64,000 nt of DNA. Origin: Streptomyces parvulus. GTDB lineage: Bacteria > Actinomycetota > Actinomycetes > Streptomycetales > Streptomycetaceae. The notes beneath the pieces are model-generated. The model was given only the letters and a program-made list of their open reading frames with translations. It ran no database searches and was not told the DNA's origin. The translations under genes and the position numbers were made by a program. The stretch covers positions 248,001 through 312,000 of the forward strand of contig NZ_BMRX01000001.1 of assembly GCF_014648855.1 (NCBI RefSeq), given 5' to 3'. The first letter of the stretch is position 1. Each line of letters starts with the position of its first letter. This document shows positions 31,882-39,315 of this stretch, in pieces.

Positions 31882-33234
31882 TCAGGCCGCCTCCAGCTGG
31901 GGCTCCCGCTGCTGGGCCGGCACCGTCGCGCCGGCCGGCCGCCACCCCCGGACGGTGCGGACGTAGCCGTGGACCACCGAGGCCATCGCGAGCAGCAGCA
32001 GGGGGCCGAAGACCAGCGGATGGCGGGCCATGTCCAGCGACAGCCAGCGGGTCGCCGCGAGGATCGCCGCGAACACGAGCACGCCGTGGGCCACGAGCCG
32101 GACCCCGGCCCGGTCCCAGCCGCGGTCGTGGGCGCGCAGGCCCGCCTCGACCGTGACGGCGAACACCACGCCGGCCACCAGGTCGATGCCGTAGTGGTAG
32201 CCGAAGCCCAGGGTCGCGCCGAGCGTGGCGAGGAGCCAGAACGTTCCCGCCCAGCGCAGCGGCCGCGGCCCGTACCGGGAGTGCAGGAAGATCACGGTGG
32301 CCCACGCGGTGTGCAGACTCGGCATGCAGTTGCGCGGGGTGATCCCGTCGTACGTGAACGCGGCGGGCGCCGTGAGCGGGGGCGGGGTGTCCGGCCACAG
32401 CGTGGCGATCGCCCACTGCTCGCCGCCGGTGCCGAAGGCCCCGGTGCCGTAGGTGAAGACCGGGCCGACCACGGGGAAGATCATGTAGATGGCGGGACCC
32501 AGCAGGCCTATCACCAGGAAGGTGCGGACCAGGTGGTGGCGCGGGAAGCGGCGCCGGGCCGCCACGTGGCGCAGCTGGTAGAGGGCCACGACCACGGCGG
32601 CGACGGCGAGTTGGACGTAGACCCAGTCGAGTACGTGCTCACCGACCGGACCCGAGGCCCTGATCGCCCGGCCCACCAGCCACGAGGGGCTGCCCAGCGC
32701 GTGGTCGGCGACCGCGACGTACGGGTCCAGCACGTCGGGGCGGGTCTTCGCGGTGATCAGCAGCCAGGCGTCGCCGGTCTTGCGGCCGGCCACCAGCAGC
32801 AGGCCGAGCCCGACGCCCTTGAGCAGCAGCACCCGCTCCGGGCCGGTGCGGCGCGTGAGCGCGAGGACCCCGCAGCCGAGGACCACCCACAGCGCGCCGT
32901 TGCCGAAGGAGTGGCTGCCGGACACCGTGGCCCCCGACGCCCAGCGCACCAGCGCGAAGACGAGGTCGACACCGACCGCGCAGGCAGCCGCGATCCAGCG
33001 CTGGCGCCAGGTCAGGACCACCATCGTCAGCGCCAGGCCGGCGTACAGCAGCGGTCCCGAGACCGGGGCGAACACCACCTCCTTCGCCTGGTTGGTGATC
33101 GGCCCCGGCAGGCCGTAGCGGCGCGCGGCGATCTCCAGCGCGACGAGGAACGCGAGAGCCGCCACACCCGCCACGGCCCAGAGCTTTGCGCGCGGCTGAC
33201 GCCAACCTGCGCGCGAAGGTATCCGTGATGGCAT
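31882..33234 (-). CDS. PAP2-family polytopic membrane protein (inositolphosphotransferase-like)
   Basis: A 450-residue protein with about ten hydrophobic segments and a C-terminal PAP2 domain: MIFPVVGPVF, then NCMPSLHTAWATVIFLHSRY with the conserved Ser-Leu-His and a late GFGYHYGIDLVAGVVFAV with the second catalytic His and Asp. This order is that of the PAP2_3/Aur1-like group acting on lipid phosphates or transferring inositol phosphate. The start is ATG at 33234; a TTG three codons earlier is also possible. The leader is unusually A/T-rich. It probably works on a phospholipid or lipoglycan at the membrane; substrate unknown. Confidence 0.8.
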   Translation of the reverse strand: MPSRIPSRAGWRQPRAKLWAVAGVAALAFLVALEIAARRYGLPGPITNQAKEVVFAPVSGPLLYAGLALTMVVLTWRQRWIAAACAVGVDLVFALVRWASGATVSGSHSFGNGALWVVLGCGVLALTRRTGPERVLLLKGVGLGLLLVAGRKTGDAWLLITAKTRPDVLDPYVAVADHALGSPSWLVGRAIRASGPVGEHVLDWVYVQLAVAAVVVALYQLRHVAARRRFPRHHLVRTFLVIGLLGPAIYMIFPVVGPVFTYGTGAFGTGGEQWAIATLWPDTPPPLTAPAAFTYDGITPRNCMPSLHTAWATVIFLHSRYGPRPLRWAGTFWLLATLGATLGFGYHYGIDLVAGVVFAVTVEAGLRAHDRGWDRAGVRLVAHGVLVFAAILAATRWLSLDMARHPLVFGPLLLLAMASVVHGYVRTVRGWRPAGATVPAQQREPQLEAA

Positions 33235-33280
33235 GTATCTCAATCTTTATTCTGTTTGCGTTTTTGTTCTGGTTTGCGCG

Positions 33281-33300
33281 AATAAACGACCTTTCGGTCG
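33281..33300 (-). terminator. GNRA-loop intrinsic terminator after the VOC gene
   Basis: On the minus strand CGACC-GAAA-GGTCG forms a 5-bp stem with a stable GAAA tetraloop, immediately followed by TTTATT. This terminates the VOC-protein transcript about 40 bases after its stop and insulates the PAP2 gene. Confidence 0.65.
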
Positions 33301-33342
33301 ACGGGAGGGTTACCTGCCCGTCAGCACAAGAAGACGAATGTA

Positions 33343-33957
33343 TTACTGCGCGGGTTGCCAGGCGAAGCCGTCCGGGTCTTCGAACGGCTCGGTCTCCCCG
33401 TTCAGTACGAGGCGGTGCGAGCCGGTGCCCTCGGCGTCGACGCCGGCCACCTTGGCGAGGGCGCGCCGCTTGTAGAGGGAGAGCTTCACGGTGTCCGGGC
33501 CGGTGGCGAACTCGACGTACTTGCCGCCGAAGCTCTTGCCGACGCCGAGCCCCCGGTCGACGTAGAACTGCTTGCTGGCCTTCACGTCCTCGACGCCCAG
33601 CAGGAGCACGATCTCGTCGAACTCGCGGCCGACCGGAGCGGTGTCCTTCTTCTTCGAGGTGGCGAGCTGCCAGATCGTGCCGTCCGGGGCCCGCACGACG
33701 CCGCCGTAGCCCCACAGCGACTTCTCGGCGGGCTTGAGGACGGTGGCGCCCGCGTCCACGGCGGCGGCGAGGAGCGCGTCGACGTTGCCGGGCTGGGAGA
33801 CGACCAGGGACAGCGTGAAGCCGCGGAAACCGGTCGAGGGGGCCTCGGAGGCGCGGACGCGCACCCGGGATGCGTCGAGCCCGAAGGCGTCGGAGTAGAA
33901 GCGGGCGGCGGCCTCGGCGTCGGCCACTTCCAGGGTGACGGAGTCGATGGAGTTCAT
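33343..33957 (-). CDS. VOC superfamily (glyoxalase-like) protein, two modules
   Basis: A 204-residue protein with two vicinal-oxygen-chelate modules: residues 1-110 (IDSVTLEVADAEAAARFYSD, GGVVRAPDGTIWQLA) and 115-204 (DEIVLLLGVEDVKASKQFYV, ending EDPDGFAWQPAQ). Few of the usual His/Glu metal ligands are visible, so it may bind rather than convert a ligand. ATG at 33957 with AGGGAC close before it. It lies alone on the minus strand, divergent from the cold-shock gene. Its role is unknown; members include dioxygenases, resistance binding proteins and glyoxalase I. Confidence 0.78.
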   Translation of the reverse strand: MNSIDSVTLEVADAEAAARFYSDAFGLDASRVRVRASEAPSTGFRGFTLSLVVSQPGNVDALLAAAVDAGATVLKPAEKSLWGYGGVVRAPDGTIWQLATSKKKDTAPVGREFDEIVLLLGVEDVKASKQFYVDRGLGVGKSFGGKYVEFATGPDTVKLSLYKRRALAKVAGVDAEGTGSHRLVLNGETEPFEDPDGFAWQPAQ

Positions 33958-34113
33958 GTCCCTGAAGGTATGGGCGGCCGGTGCCGCGCCGCTTCTCGAA
34001 AACTGACCGGGTCGCACCTCGAGCGTCCACCTGGTCACGGCGTGCTACTGTCGATGGGAGTTGCAGTTGTGGTTGCCTGAAGGTTTTTCCGACGGGGTGA
34101 TCATCGCGGCGAC

Positions 34114-34138
34114 CGGTGTTCACACAGGGTGAACACCG
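34114..34138 (+). promoter_or_regulatory. Hairpin in the cold-shock gene leader
   Basis: CGGTGTTCAC and GTGAACACCG form a perfect 10-bp inverted repeat with a five-base loop, ending 24 bases before the cold-shock start codon. It could be an RNA element controlling translation with temperature, or a protein operator. Confidence 0.5.
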
Positions 34139-34162
34139 AGCACCGTACCGAAGGAGAAAAAA

Positions 34163-34366
34163 ATGGCATCCGGCACCGTGAAGTGGTTCAACTCGGAAAA
34201 GGGCTTCGGCTTCATCGAGCAGGACGGCGGCGGCCCCGACGTCTTCGCCCACTACTCGAACATCGCCGCCCAGGGCTTCCGTGAGCTGCTCGAGGGCCAG
34301 AAGGTGACCTTCGACATCGCGCAGGGCCAGAAGGGCCCGACCGCCGAGAACATCGTGGTCGCCTGA
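34163..34366 (+). CDS. Cold-shock domain protein (CspA family)
   Basis: A 67-residue protein of normal Csp length: [20 protein letters not shown] contains RNP1 (KGFGFI), and DVFAHYSNI is RNP2-like (usually VFVHFSAI). It is an RNA chaperone binding single-stranded nucleic acid. The leader has a strong hairpin at 34114, and GAAGGAG lies seven bases before the ATG. The DEAD-box helicase gene follows after a terminator; cold-shock proteins and such helicases act together on structured mRNA in the cold. Confidence 0.95.
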   Translation: MASGTVKWFNSEKGFGFIEQDGGGPDVFAHYSNIAAQGFRELLEGQKVTFDIAQGQKGPTAENIVVA

Positions 34367-34397
34367 CCTCACGACGCACTCGCGTTACTTCGCAGTC

Positions 34398-34425
34398 GGG
34401 GCCCGCACCTTGGGGTGCGGGCCCC
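34398..34425 (+). terminator. Intrinsic terminator of the cold-shock gene
   Basis: GGGGCCCGCACC-TTGG-GGTGCGGGCCCC is a perfect 12-bp stem with a four-base loop, followed 8 bases on by a T-rich run (TTTCTCTGTTTTTC). Confidence 0.85.
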
Positions 34426-34558
34426 CGCTCGCGTTTCTCTGTTTTTCTTCTCGTTTTCTTCTCCATTTTCCGGTCCCGCGCCCAGCCGCGCCCACAGTGA
34501 CCGGACCCGGCTCGTTCTTGCGATTCCCCGCGCCGTACCACCGCTGCGGGACTCCCTT

Positions 34559-34573
34559 GATACGTGCCGTATC
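34559..34573 (+). promoter_or_regulatory. Palindrome in the helicase leader
   Basis: GATACG-TGC-CGTATC abuts the GAGGAAGG ribosome site of the DEAD-box gene. As RNA it would make a six-bp hairpin directly before the Shine-Dalgarno; as DNA it could be an operator. Confidence 0.4.
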
Positions 34574-34587
34574 GAGGAAGGTTCCGT

Positions 34588-36150
34588 ATGGACCGCGCAC
34601 GCACCAACGACCGCAGGCGTTCCGGCGGCGGCCCCCGCCGCTCCCCCCGGACGGCCGGCCGCTCCCAGAATCCCGGCCGCCGCCCGGCCGCCGCTCCCCA
34701 GGGGGGCGAGTTCGCCCTCCCGAAGACGATCACGCCGGCCCTGCCCGCCGTGGACTCGTTCGCCGAACTGGACCTGCCGGAGCGCATGCTCGCCGCGCTG
34801 ACCGGCGAGGGCGTGACCGTGCCCTTCCCGATCCAGGCGGCGACCCTGCCGAACTCGCTGGCCGGGCGGGACGTCCTCGGCCGGGGCCGCACCGGCTCGG
34901 GCAAGACGCTGGCCTTTGGCCTGGCCCTGCTGGCCCGCACCGCGGGCCGCCGCGCCGAGCCGCGCCGGCCGCTCGCCCTGGTCCTCGTCCCCACCCGTGA
35001 GCTGGCCCAGCAGGTCACCGACGCGCTCGCCCCGTACGCCCGCGCCGCGGGCCTGCGGTCGGCGACCGTGGTCGGCGGCATGTCGATCGGCCGGCAGGCC
35101 AGTGCGCTGCGGGGCGGCGCCGAGGTCGTCGTCGCGACGCCCGGACGGCTCAAGGACCTCATCGACCGGGGCGACTGCCACCTCGCCGACGTCGCCATCA
35201 CCGTCCTCGACGAGGCCGACCAGATGACCGACATGGGCTTCATGCCGCAGGTCACCGCGCTGCTCGACCAGGTGCGTCCGGACGGGCAGCGGATGCTGTT
35301 CTCGGCCACCCTGGACCGCAACGTCGACCGGCTGGTCCGCCGCTACCTGTCCGACCCGGTGGTGCACTCCGTCGACCCGTCGGCCGGCGCCGTCACCACG
35401 ATGGAGCACCACGTGCTGCATGTGCACGAGGCGGACAAGCAGGCGACGACCGTCGAGATCGCGGCGCGCGACGGCCGGGTCATCATGTTCCTCGACACGA
35501 AGCACCGGGTGGACCGGCTGGTCAAGCAGCTGCTCAAGAGCGGTGTGCGCGCGGCCGGACTGCACGGCGGCAAGTCGCAGCCGCAGCGCACCCGCACCCT
35601 GGCCCAGTTCAAGGACGGGCAGGTGACCGCGCTGGTGGCGACCAACGTCGCGGCCCGCGGCATCCACGTCGACAACCTCGACCTGGTCGTCAACGTGGAC
35701 CCGCCCGGCGACCACAAGGACTACCTGCACCGGGGCGGCCGCACGGCCCGCGCCGGCGAGTCCGGCAGCGTCGTCACCCTCGTCACGCCCGACCAGCGGC
35801 GCGACATGACGCGGCTGATGGCCTCGGCGGGCATCACCCCGCAGGTCACGCCGGTCCGCTCGGGCGAGGCGGAGCTGTCCCGGATCACCGGCGCGCAGGC
35901 CCCCTCGGGCGTCCCCGTCGTCATCACCGCGCCGGTCGTGGAGCGTCCGCGGCGCGCGGCGTCCGGCACGGGCTCCTCGTCCCGCGGCCGTCGCGGCCGG
36001 TCCGGCCAGGGCCGCTCCGGCCAGGCCTCCGTCCCGCAGGCCCGCACCGGTCAGGGCCGGGGCGGCAGCGGCGGCGGTCAGGCCCGCGCCGCCGGTGAGG
36101 GCGCGCGGCGCAGGCCGCGCCGCCAGTCCGCCGGCGGTTCGGCGGCGTAA
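34588..36150 (+). CDS. DEAD-box ATP-dependent RNA helicase
   Basis: A 520-residue helicase. After a basic Arg/Pro-rich N-terminus (about 45 residues) come the Q motif region (FPIQAATLP), motif I GRTGSGKT, Ia PTRELAQQ, Ib TPGR, motif II DEAD (VLDEADQMTD), motif III SAT, then the second RecA domain with VATNVAARGIHVDN (V) and HRGGRTARAGESG (VI). The C-terminus is a long Arg/Gly/Ser/Gln-rich tail that would bind RNA non-specifically. ATG at 34588, with GAGGAAGG upstream, was preferred to an in-frame start at 34564 that overlaps the leader palindrome. It unwinds mRNA or rRNA; the cold-shock gene upstream suggests a cold-linked role. Confidence 0.93.
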   Translation: MDRARTNDRRRSGGGPRRSPRTAGRSQNPGRRPAAAPQGGEFALPKTITPALPAVDSFAELDLPERMLAALTGEGVTVPFPIQAATLPNSLAGRDVLGRGRTGSGKTLAFGLALLARTAGRRAEPRRPLALVLVPTRELAQQVTDALAPYARAAGLRSATVVGGMSIGRQASALRGGAEVVVATPGRLKDLIDRGDCHLADVAITVLDEADQMTDMGFMPQVTALLDQVRPDGQRMLFSATLDRNVDRLVRRYLSDPVVHSVDPSAGAVTTMEHHVLHVHEADKQATTVEIAARDGRVIMFLDTKHRVDRLVKQLLKSGVRAAGLHGGKSQPQRTRTLAQFKDGQVTALVATNVAARGIHVDNLDLVVNVDPPGDHKDYLHRGGRTARAGESGSVVTLVTPDQRRDMTRLMASAGITPQVTPVRSGEAELSRITGAQAPSGVPVVITAPVVERPRRAASGTGSSSRGRRGRSGQGRSGQASVPQARTGQGRGGSGGGQARAAGEGARRRPRRQSAGGSAA

Positions 36151-36198
36151 CAGCACCGCACTCCCCGTTTCCGCTCCCGTCCCCCTTGTGGAGGCATC

Positions 36199-36519
36199 AT
36201 GCGCTGTGTCATCGCCCGGTACCCGTTCGACCTCACCAAGGAAGGGGTGCTGAGCGCGATGAAGGGCGTCACGCCCCGGCCGGTCACGGGTGAGTCCGTG
36301 ACCGTCGGGCGGCGCCGCTACCCGGTCAAGCAGGTGGGCGAGGTCGTCACCCGGCAGGACAGCCGCGACTTCTCCGCGGCCGAGGTCACCCGGGCGATGA
36401 CGCGCCTGGGCTTCACCTGCCACCCCGCACCGGGCTCCGAGCCCGCCCCGGCCCCCGCCGCCTCGGCGGTGGAGACGGCGTCGGCGCTGCTCGGCGGACC
36501 GGACCCGCGGGACGCCTGA
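36199..36519 (+). CDS. Conserved small hypothetical protein downstream of the helicase
   Basis: A 106-residue protein starting MRCVIARYPFDLTKEGVLSA, with GESVTVGRRRYPVKQVGEVV and then RAMTRLGFTCHP, followed by a Pro/Ala-rich tail. There is no signal peptide or membrane segment. It follows the helicase by 48 bases, with a GGAGG-like ribosome site (TGTGGAGGCATC), so it is probably co-transcribed. I recall such small proteins beside DEAD-box genes in actinobacteria, but no function is known to me. Confidence 0.7.
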   Translation: MRCVIARYPFDLTKEGVLSAMKGVTPRPVTGESVTVGRRRYPVKQVGEVVTRQDSRDFSAAEVTRAMTRLGFTCHPAPGSEPAPAPAASAVETASALLGGPDPRDA

Positions 36520-36761
36520 GGGCGACGCCCCGCCGGGCCCCGGCCCAGGCGTCGGCCGGCGGCCGCCCCCGCCCGGGTCCGGCTCGCGCGACAGCGCAGG
36601 GCGGGGCCCGCCTCAGCACGGACCTCGGCCCCCGCGACGGCCGGCTCAGGGCGCCCTCCCCCACCGGCTCTCGGCCCCCACTGACGGCCGGGCCTGCCCG
36701 GACCCCTGACCCGGGGGCCGAGCCGATGGCGGCTCCGTGCGCCACCCGCCCGCGGGACGAC

Positions 36762-36795
36762 GGACCCGCCCCCGCCGAGTGGCGGGGGCGGGTCC
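36762..36795. terminator. Strong bidirectional terminator
   Basis: GGACCCGCCCCCGCC pairs perfectly with GGCGGGGGCGGGTCC across a GAGT loop (15-bp stem), three bases beyond the stop of the DUF952 gene. The preceding 36520-36761 region is G+C-rich and holds nothing else I can identify. Confidence 0.8.
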
Positions 36796-36798
36796 GTG

Positions 36799-37152
36799 TC
36801 AGGTCAGGCCCGTGGCCCGGCCCGACGAGTCCCAGTGGACCTCGCTCACCCGGCGGACCGCGCCGCGGTCGAGGGGGCCGAAGACGTGGGGGAAGAGAGT
36901 TCCGGCGGCGACCCCGGGCGGCGGGGCCGGTGACGGTGCCTCCCACACACAGCGCGCGGTGAGGCGGTCCTCGTCGAGCAGCACCGCCAGCAGCGGCCGG
37001 GGCGCCTCGCGGTAGAAGGCGTTGACGACGGCGAGGGTGGTCGCCTCGTCGGGCGAGCAGTGGACGAACCCCTCGGCGGCGAGGGAGGCGGGGGCGTACG
37101 GCCGGTCCGGGTCGGCGTCCCACTCGGTCAGCGGCACCACGTGGTAGATCAT
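36799..37152 (-). CDS. DUF952 family protein
   Basis: A 117-residue protein: IYHVVPLTEWDADPDRPYAP, SLAAEGFVHCSPDEATTLAV, and a late GTLFPHVFGPLDRGAVRRV. The EGFVHCS and FPHVYGPL-like motifs define DUF952, an ADP-ribosyltransferase-like fold of unknown activity. Its ATG overlaps the stop of the anti-sigma-like gene (ATGA), making it the last gene of the sortase/sigma operon. A strong terminator follows. Confidence 0.82.
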   Translation of the reverse strand: MIYHVVPLTEWDADPDRPYAPASLAAEGFVHCSPDEATTLAVVNAFYREAPRPLLAVLLDEDRLTARCVWEAPSPAPPPGVAAGTLFPHVFGPLDRGAVRRVSEVHWDSSGRATGLT

Positions 37153-37604
37153 CGTCCCGTTCTAACAGCCGGCCCGCCGTACTCCGAGGGTGTGGGCATC
37201 GCCCCGGGCGCGGACGGCGGCGCCGAGGCCGACGGGGTCGGCACGGTTCGTGCGGGTTCGTCGGGGACCGGGCTCGGCGCCCGCGAGGCGTCCCGGGGCG
37301 GCTCCGGCGCCGGCGCCGTGGTGGGGGGCCGCTCGGCGGGGGCCGGGGCCAGCGGTGCCGTCGGACGCGGGGGCGGGGCGGGGGCCGCCCCGTGCAGCGG
37401 CAGCGCGATCACCGCGGCGGCGGCAGCGGTCGCGGCGGCGCCGGCCGCGGCGCGCAGCAGGCGGCGCCGGGACGCGGTGCGGCGGATCGCCTCGTAGCGG
37501 CCCGGCGGGGGGCCCAGGTACGCGGTGTCCGGGCGCAGCAGGACCAGCAGCGGATCGTCCTCGTCCCCTCCGGACCCGGGGCCGTCCTCAAGGCGTGTGG
37601 TCAA
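37149..37604 (-). CDS. Single-pass Pro-rich membrane protein downstream of an ECF sigma gene (anti-sigma-like)
   Basis: A 151-residue protein: an acidic/basic cytoplasmic N-terminus of about 55 residues (PLLVLLRPDTAYLGPPPGRY, TASRRRLLR), one membrane helix rich in Ala (AAGAAATAAAAAVIALPL) and an extracytoplasmic tail of about 75 residues dominated by Pro/Ala/Ser/Thr. Topology and position (its start overlaps the sigma gene by 17 bases) are those of a membrane anti-sigma factor, but no zinc-binding HxxxCxxC motif is present. It might tether or sense wall changes through the tail. Function is inferred from context only. Confidence 0.65.
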   Translation of the reverse strand: MTTRLEDGPGSGGDEDDPLLVLLRPDTAYLGPPPGRYEAIRRTASRRRLLRAAAGAAATAAAAAVIALPLHGAAPAPPPRPTAPLAPAPAERPPTTAPAPEPPRDASRAPSPVPDEPARTVPTPSASAPPSAPGAMPTPSEYGGPAVRTGR

Positions 37605-38079
37605 GGCTCCTCCTCAGGTGGACGCGGAGCAGTTCGCGGGCCGCGTGCAGGTCGGCCTTGACGGTCCCTTCCTTGCGCCCGGTCAGCGCGGACACCTCCC
37701 GGATCGGCATGTCGGCGTAGTAGTGGAGCAGGATCGGCACGCGCAGCCGCTCCGGCAGCGACTGCACGAGCATCCGCACCGAGGGGTCGGCCTGCTCGGG
37801 GTGCGGGCGTACGGCGACCTCCGCGGTGACCCGGCGCACGGCCCGGCGTTCGCGCTCCGTCTTGCGCCAGTGGTCCCGGACGAGGTTGGCGGCGGTCACG
37901 TAGAGGAACCCGCGGGGCTCCTCCACGGACGTCCAGCGGGCCCACAGCCGGGTGAACGCCTCCGAGGCGATCTCGTGGGCCGTCTCGTCGTCGTCGACGA
38001 GCCGGCGGCACCAGCCGGCGAGGCGCGGATACAGGGCGGCGAACAGCTCGGACGCCGCCCTGTCACGGGACCGTTTCAA
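37588..38079 (-). CDS. ECF-type RNA polymerase sigma factor
   Basis: A 163-residue sigma factor: region 2 (SELFAALYPRLAGWCRRLVD, IASEAFTRLWARW, GFLYVTAANLVRDHWRK) and region 4 (LPERLRVPILLHYYADMPIR, EVSALTGRKEGTVKADLHAA). The best start is TTG at 38079, because no ATG or GTG lies in frame nearby; GGAGAG precedes it closely. It lies 41 bases after the class F sortase gene and overlaps the membrane gene downstream. A regulon related to the cell surface is suggested by this operon. Confidence 0.85.
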   Translation of the reverse strand: MKRSRDRAASELFAALYPRLAGWCRRLVDDDETAHEIASEAFTRLWARWTSVEEPRGFLYVTAANLVRDHWRKTERERRAVRRVTAEVAVRPHPEQADPSVRMLVQSLPERLRVPILLHYYADMPIREVSALTGRKEGTVKADLHAARELLRVHLRRSLDHTP

Positions 38080-38120
38080 CGCTCTCCATGGTCGTGAGGG
38101 TATGCCGTGCGCACGGCCGG

Positions 38121-38741
38121 TCAGGAGGCCGCGGGGCCGGTCGTGGCGAGCCGGGCGAAGACGATGACGTTGTCCCGGTACTCGCCGCCGGTCAGCGGGC
38201 CGCCGCAGGTGACGAGGCGCAACTCCGGCCGGTCCACGTTCCCGTAGACGTCGTCCGTCGGGAACTCGGCCTTGCGCACCGTCCGTACGGCGGTGACCGT
38301 GAAGCCGGCCGCGGTGCCGTTCTCCAGGCGGGTCTCGATCCGGTCGCCCCGGTGCAGCCGCGCGAGGTGCCGGAAGACGCCGTCGCCGTGGGTGCCGACC
38401 GTGACGTGGCCGAGCAGGACCGACGGGCCCACCTGCCCCGGGGTCGGCGAGTGCCGGTACCAGCCCGCGCGGTCGTCGTCCGTGACGGGCGGGACCTCCA
38501 CCGTGCCGTCCGCCGCGAGGCCCAGCCGCAGGACCGGGGTGTCGACGCCGATGGCCGGGATGCGCAGCCCGACCGGCACCGAACGCTCCAGCGGGCGCGC
38601 CGGCTCGGCGGCGGGCGCGCTCGGCGCGGTGGTGGCGGGGCGGTCCTTCGCGGCCGTTTGCTCCCCCGGGCCGCCGCCGCAGCCGGCGAGCAGCACGGCG
38701 AGCGCCACGGCGGCGAGGGCGCGGCCGGGCGGCCTGGTCAC
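38121..38741 (-). CDS. Class F sortase
   Basis: A 206-residue lipoprotein-like sortase: signal with lipobox (LLAGC), Pro/Ala linker, then the sortase domain (about 55-200). LRIPAIGVDTPVLRLGLAAD opens it, SVLLGHVT carries the catalytic His, LRLVTCGG the catalytic Cys and EYRDNVIVFA the Arg. The size and the TCGG context fit actinobacterial class F. GTG at 38741 overlaps the stop of the upstream substrate gene (GTGA). It probably anchors that protein, whose C-terminus carries an APDTG signal. Confidence 0.88.
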   Translation of the reverse strand: MTRPPGRALAAVALAVLLAGCGGGPGEQTAAKDRPATTAPSAPAAEPARPLERSVPVGLRIPAIGVDTPVLRLGLAADGTVEVPPVTDDDRAGWYRHSPTPGQVGPSVLLGHVTVGTHGDGVFRHLARLHRGDRIETRLENGTAAGFTVTAVRTVRKAEFPTDDVYGNVDRPELRLVTCGGPLTGGEYRDNVIVFARLATTGPAAS

Positions 38742-39133
38742 GCCCCGGTCGCCGCCCGCCGGCGCCGTACGACGAGGAGGACCGCGCCGCCCGCGACCAG
38801 GACGGCACCGGCGCCCGCGCCGATCAGGCCCTCGTCGCTCCCGTCCGCCGGCCGGGCCGCGACCCCGGTGTCGGGCGCGCCCTCGGGCACGGCGGACACC
38901 TGGCGGTCGGCCGGGGCGGGCGCGGGCGTCGCCGCAGCCTCGTCCGCCGGGCCCGGCTTGCTGGGCGAGGGCGTCGCGGCCTTGCTGGGGGCCTCGCTCG
39001 GGACGGGGCTCGGGGCGCTCTGGGCCGGGGTCTTCGAGGGGACCGGGCTGGGGCCGTCGGCGAACGCGGGCGCGGTGCCGGCCAGTACGGCGGTGCAGGC
39101 CAGGGCCACGGCGCTGAGGATGGTGCGGCGCAT
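38738..39133 (-). CDS. Secreted sortase substrate with APDTG sorting signal
   Basis: A 131-residue protein: signal peptide (RRTILSAVALACTAVLAGTA, cleavage after AFA), a Pro/Ser/Ala-rich low-complexity stalk of about 65 residues, the motif GAPDTGVAA, then a hydrophobic stretch (GAGAGAVLVAGGAVLLVV) and an RRRR tail. This is a sorting signal with an LPxTG-like APDTG. Immediate coupling to a class F sortase gene argues that it is the cognate substrate. It starts the minus-strand operon reaching to 36799. The stalk has no recognisable domain. Confidence 0.8.
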   Translation of the reverse strand: MRRTILSAVALACTAVLAGTAPAFADGPSPVPSKTPAQSAPSPVPSEAPSKAATPSPSKPGPADEAAATPAPAPADRQVSAVPEGAPDTGVAARPADGSDEGLIGAGAGAVLVAGGAVLLVVRRRRAATGA

Positions 39134-39315
39134 GAGGGTCGCTCTCTCTCGGGGGGTGACGGGGTGGATCGGACGGAGAGACGAGGCGGCGGGCGGGCGG
39201 GTTGCAAAGGGATGGCAAAGCCGGGTGCGCGTCCGGCGGCGGGCGCTCCTTACGGACCCGTGACGTGCCGCGCGGGACACGCGGTGTGCCGGGTGGGCGG
39301 GCCTAGCGTGGGCGT

